DNA of 35,302 bases from Candidatus Bathyarchaeota archaeon (GTDB lineage: Archaea > Thermoproteota > Bathyarchaeia > RBG-16-48-13 > GCA-020355125): the NCBI GenBank assembly GCA_026015035.1, contig JAOZHB010000130.1:1-35302 (forward strand), read 5' to 3'. This document shows, piece by piece, positions 32,132-35,302 of this stretch. How positions within the stretch are numbered: the stretch's first letter is position 1; each line of letters begins with the position of its first letter. Both the position numbers and the translations under genes were made by a program. The notes under the pieces are model-generated. The model had not been told where the DNA came from, did no database searches, and worked only from the letters and a program-made list of their open reading frames with translations.

Positions 32132-33802
32132 ATGAAAACCGATATTGAGATAGCTCAAGAAGCAAAAATGCGACCTATCATGGATGTGGCCGAGGATTTA
32201 GGCATATCCGAAGATGAAGTGGAACTCTATGGGAAGCATATCGGAAAAATCTCTCTGGGTGTGTACGAACGGTTGAAAGAGAAGATGGATGGGAAGCTAA
32301 TAGTTGTGACTGCTATTACACCAACTTCTCTTGGAGAAGGAAAGACGACGATGTCCATAGGACTTGGGGAGGCCTTATCAAAATTAGGTAAGAACGCTAT
32401 TGTATGCTTGAGGCAGCCTTCTCTGGGCCCTGTATTTGGGATTAAGGGTGGAGCCGCAGGCGGTGGATACGCTCAAGTTATGCCTATGGTAGACATTAAC
32501 ACAGGTTTTACGGGTGACTTTGATCAGGTTGAGCGGGCCCATAACCTTCTCATCGCCCTTCTTGAAAATCACCTTTATAGAGGGAACAGGCTCAGCATAG
32601 ACGTTAATCAGATCACCTGGAAGTATGTAATGGACATGAATGAGCGGTCTCTCAGGAACATTGTCGTTGGCTTGGGCGGAAAAGAGGGTGGTGTGCCCCG
32701 AGAATCCGGCTTCGATATTACTACAGCCTCGGAGATTATGGCCATCCACGCGTTATCCACAAGCTTGATGGACTTGAAGGAGCGAGTGGGCAGGATAGTC
32801 ATAGCTTACACAACGGAAGGAAAGGCGGTTAGAGCATCAGACTTGAATGCTCAAGGAGCGATGGCTCTACTTCTTCGCAAGGCCATCAAACCAAACCTGA
32901 TACAGACTCTGGAAGGATCCCCAACCATAATGCATGGAGGGCCCTTCGCTAACATTGCTCACGGCTGCCCCAGCCTCATAGGCATAAAACTAGCTCGAAA
33001 ACTAGGGGAATACGTGGTTGCTGAACCGGGATTTGGCGCTGATTTAGGTGCTGAAAAATTCTTTCATATCGCTTGTCACTATGGAGGGCTTAAGCCTGAC
33101 GTAGCCGTTCTTGTGGTCACGATTCGAGCTTTGAAGAGACATGGTGGTATAAGGTTTAGACAGCTTGAAATAGTAAATGTGAAGGCTGTTGAAAAGGGCC
33201 TAGTTAACATGGAAAAACATATTGAAAACCTCAAGAAGTTTGGCGTACCCGTCGTCGTGTGCATAAATGTGTTTCCAAAAGATAGCCAAGCCGAAATAGA
33301 CATGGTCACCTCCCGATGTCGTGACTTGAACGTTCCTGCATCGGAGACATACGTCGTTGTAAAAGGTGGTGAGGGAGGCTTGGACTTGGCGAGAAAAGTA
33401 GTAGAAACTATTGAAAGAGAAGACTCAAAGTTTCATCCCCTTTATGACGTAAATCAACCTATTCGGGATAAGATAGACTTAGTTTCGCGGGAGATATATG
33501 GTGCAAGCGGTGTAGAGTACAGCAGCGAAGCTTTAAACAGTATTAAACAGATTGAGGCCCTTGATCTCCATAAGGTACCCCTCTGTGTGGCTAAGACTCA
33601 GTACTCCTTTTCTGATGTTGCGAGGTTGAAGGGAAGACCTACCGGCTTCAAGATCCATGTTCGGGACGTTAAAATTTCTAATGGAGCGGGCTTTCTCGTC
33701 GTATTAGCCGGGGACATAATGACGATGCCTGGATTAGGAAGCCGTCCTGCAGCTGAACAAATGGACATTGATGAAAAAGGCAGAATTACCGGTCTTTTTT
33801 AG
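32132..33802 (+). CDS. fhs: Formate-tetrahydrofolate ligase
   Basis: It activates formate with ATP to 10-formyl-THF. It has 556 aa, the usual length. The P-loop TPTSLGEGKTTMSIGL is at 63-78. RQPSLGPVFGIKGGAAGGGYAQV follows in the usual place. FTGDFDQVERAHNLLIA departs from the common FTGDxHAIxxANNLLAA. NERSLRNIVVGLGG, GGPFANIAHG and PGFGADLGAEKFF are intact. AAGG lies 8 nt before the ATG at 32132. Its stop overlaps the ribosome-binding site of folD, so the two are coupled. The product feeds PurH. Confidence 0.97.
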   Translation: MKTDIEIAQEAKMRPIMDVAEDLGISEDEVELYGKHIGKISLGVYERLKEKMDGKLIVVTAITPTSLGEGKTTMSIGLGEALSKLGKNAIVCLRQPSLGPVFGIKGGAAGGGYAQVMPMVDINTGFTGDFDQVERAHNLLIALLENHLYRGNRLSIDVNQITWKYVMDMNERSLRNIVVGLGGKEGGVPRESGFDITTASEIMAIHALSTSLMDLKERVGRIVIAYTTEGKAVRASDLNAQGAMALLLRKAIKPNLIQTLEGSPTIMHGGPFANIAHGCPSLIGIKLARKLGEYVVAEPGFGADLGAEKFFHIACHYGGLKPDVAVLVVTIRALKRHGGIRFRQLEIVNVKAVEKGLVNMEKHIENLKKFGVPVVVCINVFPKDSQAEIDMVTSRCRDLNVPASETYVVVKGGEGGLDLARKVVETIEREDSKFHPLYDVNQPIRDKIDLVSREIYGASGVEYSSEALNSIKQIEALDLHKVPLCVAKTQYSFSDVARLKGRPTGFKIHVRDVKISNGAGFLVVLAGDIMTMPGLGSRPAAEQMDIDEKGRITGLF

Positions 33803-33813
33803 GAGATAAGACT

Positions 33814-34659
33814 TTGAAGATCTTGGATGGCCGAGCCGTAGCCAAAAAAATCAGGGGAGAACTCTCCCAAACCGTTAACGACCTAAAAGAAAAACATGGT
33901 ATCACTCCTGCAGCAGCCCTAGTCTTAGTCGGAGAAGACCCTGCGTCAGCGTCCTATGTTACACTCAAGTCTAGAATAAGTAAAAGGGTTGGCATACACT
34001 CCAACATCTATCGGCTGCCCCAAAACACGGGTGAACCGGAGATAGTACAGCTAATCCAGGCTTTAAACTCAGACCAAAACATCCATGGAATAGTTATCCA
34101 GCTTCCTCTACCTGCCCATTTAGAGGAAGAAAAGATCACGATGCTGGTTTCACCCAAAAAAGATGTTGATGGCCTTCATCCTCTCAACTATGGCTGTCTT
34201 CTTCTAGGTTTAGACTGTCCAGTCTCACCAGCCGCTCAAGGAATCTTAACTTTGCTAGATCACTACCAGATAGACTTGAAAGACAAGCATGTGGTTATAG
34301 TCGGCGTTAATAAATTATTAGGCAAGCCTCTAGCGCTTTCTGTTTTGGAAAGAGGCGCAATCCTCACTCTATGCGATAAAGCCATTGAAAGCCTTGAGAA
34401 CTACACGCGAATGGCCGACGTTCTCGTCGTAGATGTTGGTGTAGCTAGCTTCATCAAAAAAGGTATGGTTAAGAAAGAATCGGTAATAATAGATTGCGGG
34501 AACAACTATGTTGATGGCAAGGTTGTGGGCGATGTAGCTTTTGAGCAAATAAAAGATATTGCTTCCGTTATTACACCTGTTCCAGGTGGGGTAGGGCCCA
34601 TGCTCACCGCTATGTTAATGTCAAACATCGTACAAGCAGCCAAGGATAGAATACCCTGA
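33814..34659 (+). CDS. folD: Methylene-THF dehydrogenase/methenyl-THF cyclohydrolase, divergent
   Basis: FolD links methylene-, methenyl- and formyl-THF. At 281 aa it has standard length. The catalytic Lys in SYVTLKSRI, the Gln of IVIQLPLPAH and KDVDGLHPLN are present. The nucleotide loop reads VGVNKLLGKPLALSVLERGA followed by LTLCDKA, whereas most FolD have GRSxxVGxP and a later HSxT. The Arg/Ser contacts to the NADP phosphate appear lost, suggesting NAD use or altered redox activity. The start is TTG at 33814, with AGGAG overlapping the fhs stop 8 nt upstream. It ends the mtd-fhs-folD run. Confidence 0.93.
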   Translation: MKILDGRAVAKKIRGELSQTVNDLKEKHGITPAAALVLVGEDPASASYVTLKSRISKRVGIHSNIYRLPQNTGEPEIVQLIQALNSDQNIHGIVIQLPLPAHLEEEKITMLVSPKKDVDGLHPLNYGCLLLGLDCPVSPAAQGILTLLDHYQIDLKDKHVVIVGVNKLLGKPLALSVLERGAILTLCDKAIESLENYTRMADVLVVDVGVASFIKKGMVKKESVIIDCGNNYVDGKVVGDVAFEQIKDIASVITPVPGGVGPMLTAMLMSNIVQAAKDRIP

Positions 34660-34686
34660 GAGTTAAAGAGATTTCTATTTCTCCTC

Positions 34687-34701
34687 AAGCTAGCTAGCTA
34701 C
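34687..34701. repeat. Palindromic GCTA tract, six-frame stop (left of a pair)
   Basis: AAGCTAGCTAGCTAC lies 28 nt after the folD stop. Confidence 0.6.
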
Positions 34702-34789
34702 TTTGAATCCTTCAGAAAAGGTATTAGGATAGGATTTTGAGATTCGCTATATCATATATTTTCTTGAGTCGCTCTGGACTGTAATCTGT

Positions 34790-34804
34790 GTAGCTAGCTA
34801 GCTT
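34790..34804. repeat. Palindromic GCTA tract, six-frame stop (right of a pair)
   Basis: GTAGCTAGCTAGCTT is the near mirror of the tract at 34687. The 88 nt between the two can be read on the minus strand as TDYSPERLKKIYDIANLK, which looks like coding sequence, but no family is recognisable. Confidence 0.6.
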
Positions 34805-34866
34805 GAAGAGGATGAGGGAAAAGCCAACAATAACTCATCAGCCTCTAACTAGCTGATTGCTCAACG

Positions 34867-35286
34867 CTATGAAACCATTTTTACCTGATTGATTATGCTA
34901 CAGATTTTCTCTGGATTATTTGAAGAAAAGACGAATGGTCTTCTTTTCTGCAGGGTTATTTTCACCGCGTCGCCAAGTGAAGTTGTGTAAGCCCTAGAGC
35001 CATCAGTTCCATGTCTAATGCCAACACCACCGTATCTCCTAAGAGAGGCCTTAATTGGTTCACAGGACACTATATCCCCTATTGGAATACATTTGCGATT
35101 GAAAAAGCCGTAATTAATTAGAAGTTTCTCGTCGGTCACCTTTACTTGAATGCCTCGATAATTCAAAAATAGAAATAATATAAACGCTGTAACAGGCGCT
35201 CCGATAACAATAAAAAACGGATGTTGAATACCAACAGCGACGGTCAGTAAACACATGCATAAGACAAATCCAACCAGAGCTTTCAT
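34867..35286 (-). CDS. Small membrane protein with a bacterial PH-like domain
   Basis: This 139-aa protein starts with two hydrophobic segments (about 4-18 and 24-42). A soluble beta-rich domain follows: IQVKVTDEKLLINYGFF, IPIGDIVSCEP, RRYGGVGIRHGTDGSRAYTTSLGDAV and RPFVFSSNNPEKICSII. The RYGGxGIR..G.RAY block is typical of short PH-like membrane proteins of unknown role found in bacteria and archaea. AGGTAGGT lies just upstream of the ATG at 35286, so the start is sound. It is not linked by strand or spacing to the folate genes. Confidence 0.75.
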   Translation of the reverse strand: MKALVGFVLCMCLLTVAVGIQHPFFIVIGAPVTAFILFLFLNYRGIQVKVTDEKLLINYGFFNRKCIPIGDIVSCEPIKASLRRYGGVGIRHGTDGSRAYTTSLGDAVKITLQKRRPFVFSSNNPEKICSIINQVKMVS

Positions 35287-35302
35287 TAACCTACCTGCTG
35301 GA

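Noticed and set aside
34442-34450. TAGCTAGCT inside folD
   Set aside because: Here it encodes Val-Ala-Ser in frame. It shows the motif is not strictly intergenic, but it is a two-unit copy and has no capped fragment beside it.
1-35302. CRISPR array, rRNA or insertion-sequence transposase
   Set aside because: No regularly spaced repeats, rRNA cores or intact transposase frames were seen.

Overview
This 35.3 kb window is archaeal. Marker genes include ABCE1/Rli1 (a protein confined to Archaea and Eukarya), a short archaeal-type triosephosphate isomerase, a ThiD-ThiN fusion, an F420-dependent Mtd-type dehydrogenase, CofE, an archaeal tyrosine recombinase and a tRNA-Arg with an intron at the canonical 37/38 site. 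TTG and GTG starts are common, and several genes show TATA boxes 20-30 nt before the start. The integrase type, together with folate-linked C1 genes beside F420 genes, suggests a TACK archaeon such as Bathyarchaeia. The lineage is an inference; no rRNA is present.

Layout. 1-6.3 kb is a loosely packed accessory zone: an SDR oxidoreductase cut by the window edge, a GNAT acetyltransferase remnant, an APH-type kinase, an amidohydrolase, an orphan 511-aa protein and a tyrosine recombinase just downstream of tRNA-Arg(CCG). 6.3-9.3 kb holds tpiA, ABCE1 and a 50-aa very acidic protein. 9.5-18.7 kb is a thiamin island: tenA, thiD-thiN, a P-loop ATPase, a TPP riboswitch, thiW, a complete BMP/nucleoside-type ABC transporter, and a second, active-site-deficient TenA in convergent orientation. 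18.8-21.8 kb contains a broken D-aminoacylase, a split purH pair and unrecognised debris between unusual palindromic tracts. 21.8-34.7 kb is a glycine/C1 block: an ECF S component, a PurM/HypE-like protein, gcvPA-gcvPB, cofE with an ECF-S-like membrane protein and glyA, gcvT, then mtd-fhs-folD. A small membrane PH-like protein closes the window.

How it fits together. GcvPA/PB, GcvT and GlyA interconvert glycine, serine and methylene-C1 units. FolD and Fhs link methylene-, methenyl- and formyl-tetrahydrofolate with formate. The split PurH uses formyl-THF for purine synthesis. Mtd, normally a methanopterin/F420 enzyme, sits directly upstream of fhs-folD, which raises the question of F420-coupled folate chemistry. 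GcvH is not in the window. The thiamin island looks like a salvage system controlled by TPP, with both an ECF S component and a BMP-type ABC transporter downstream of one riboswitch.

The most unusual pattern has no standard feature name. Short palindromic tracts of 4-nt period, (GCTA)n and once (TTAA)n, plus short (CG)n runs, recur between genes and bracket several gene fragments. Three units of GCTA or TTAA place a stop codon in all six reading frames, and several fragments open and close exactly at these tracts.
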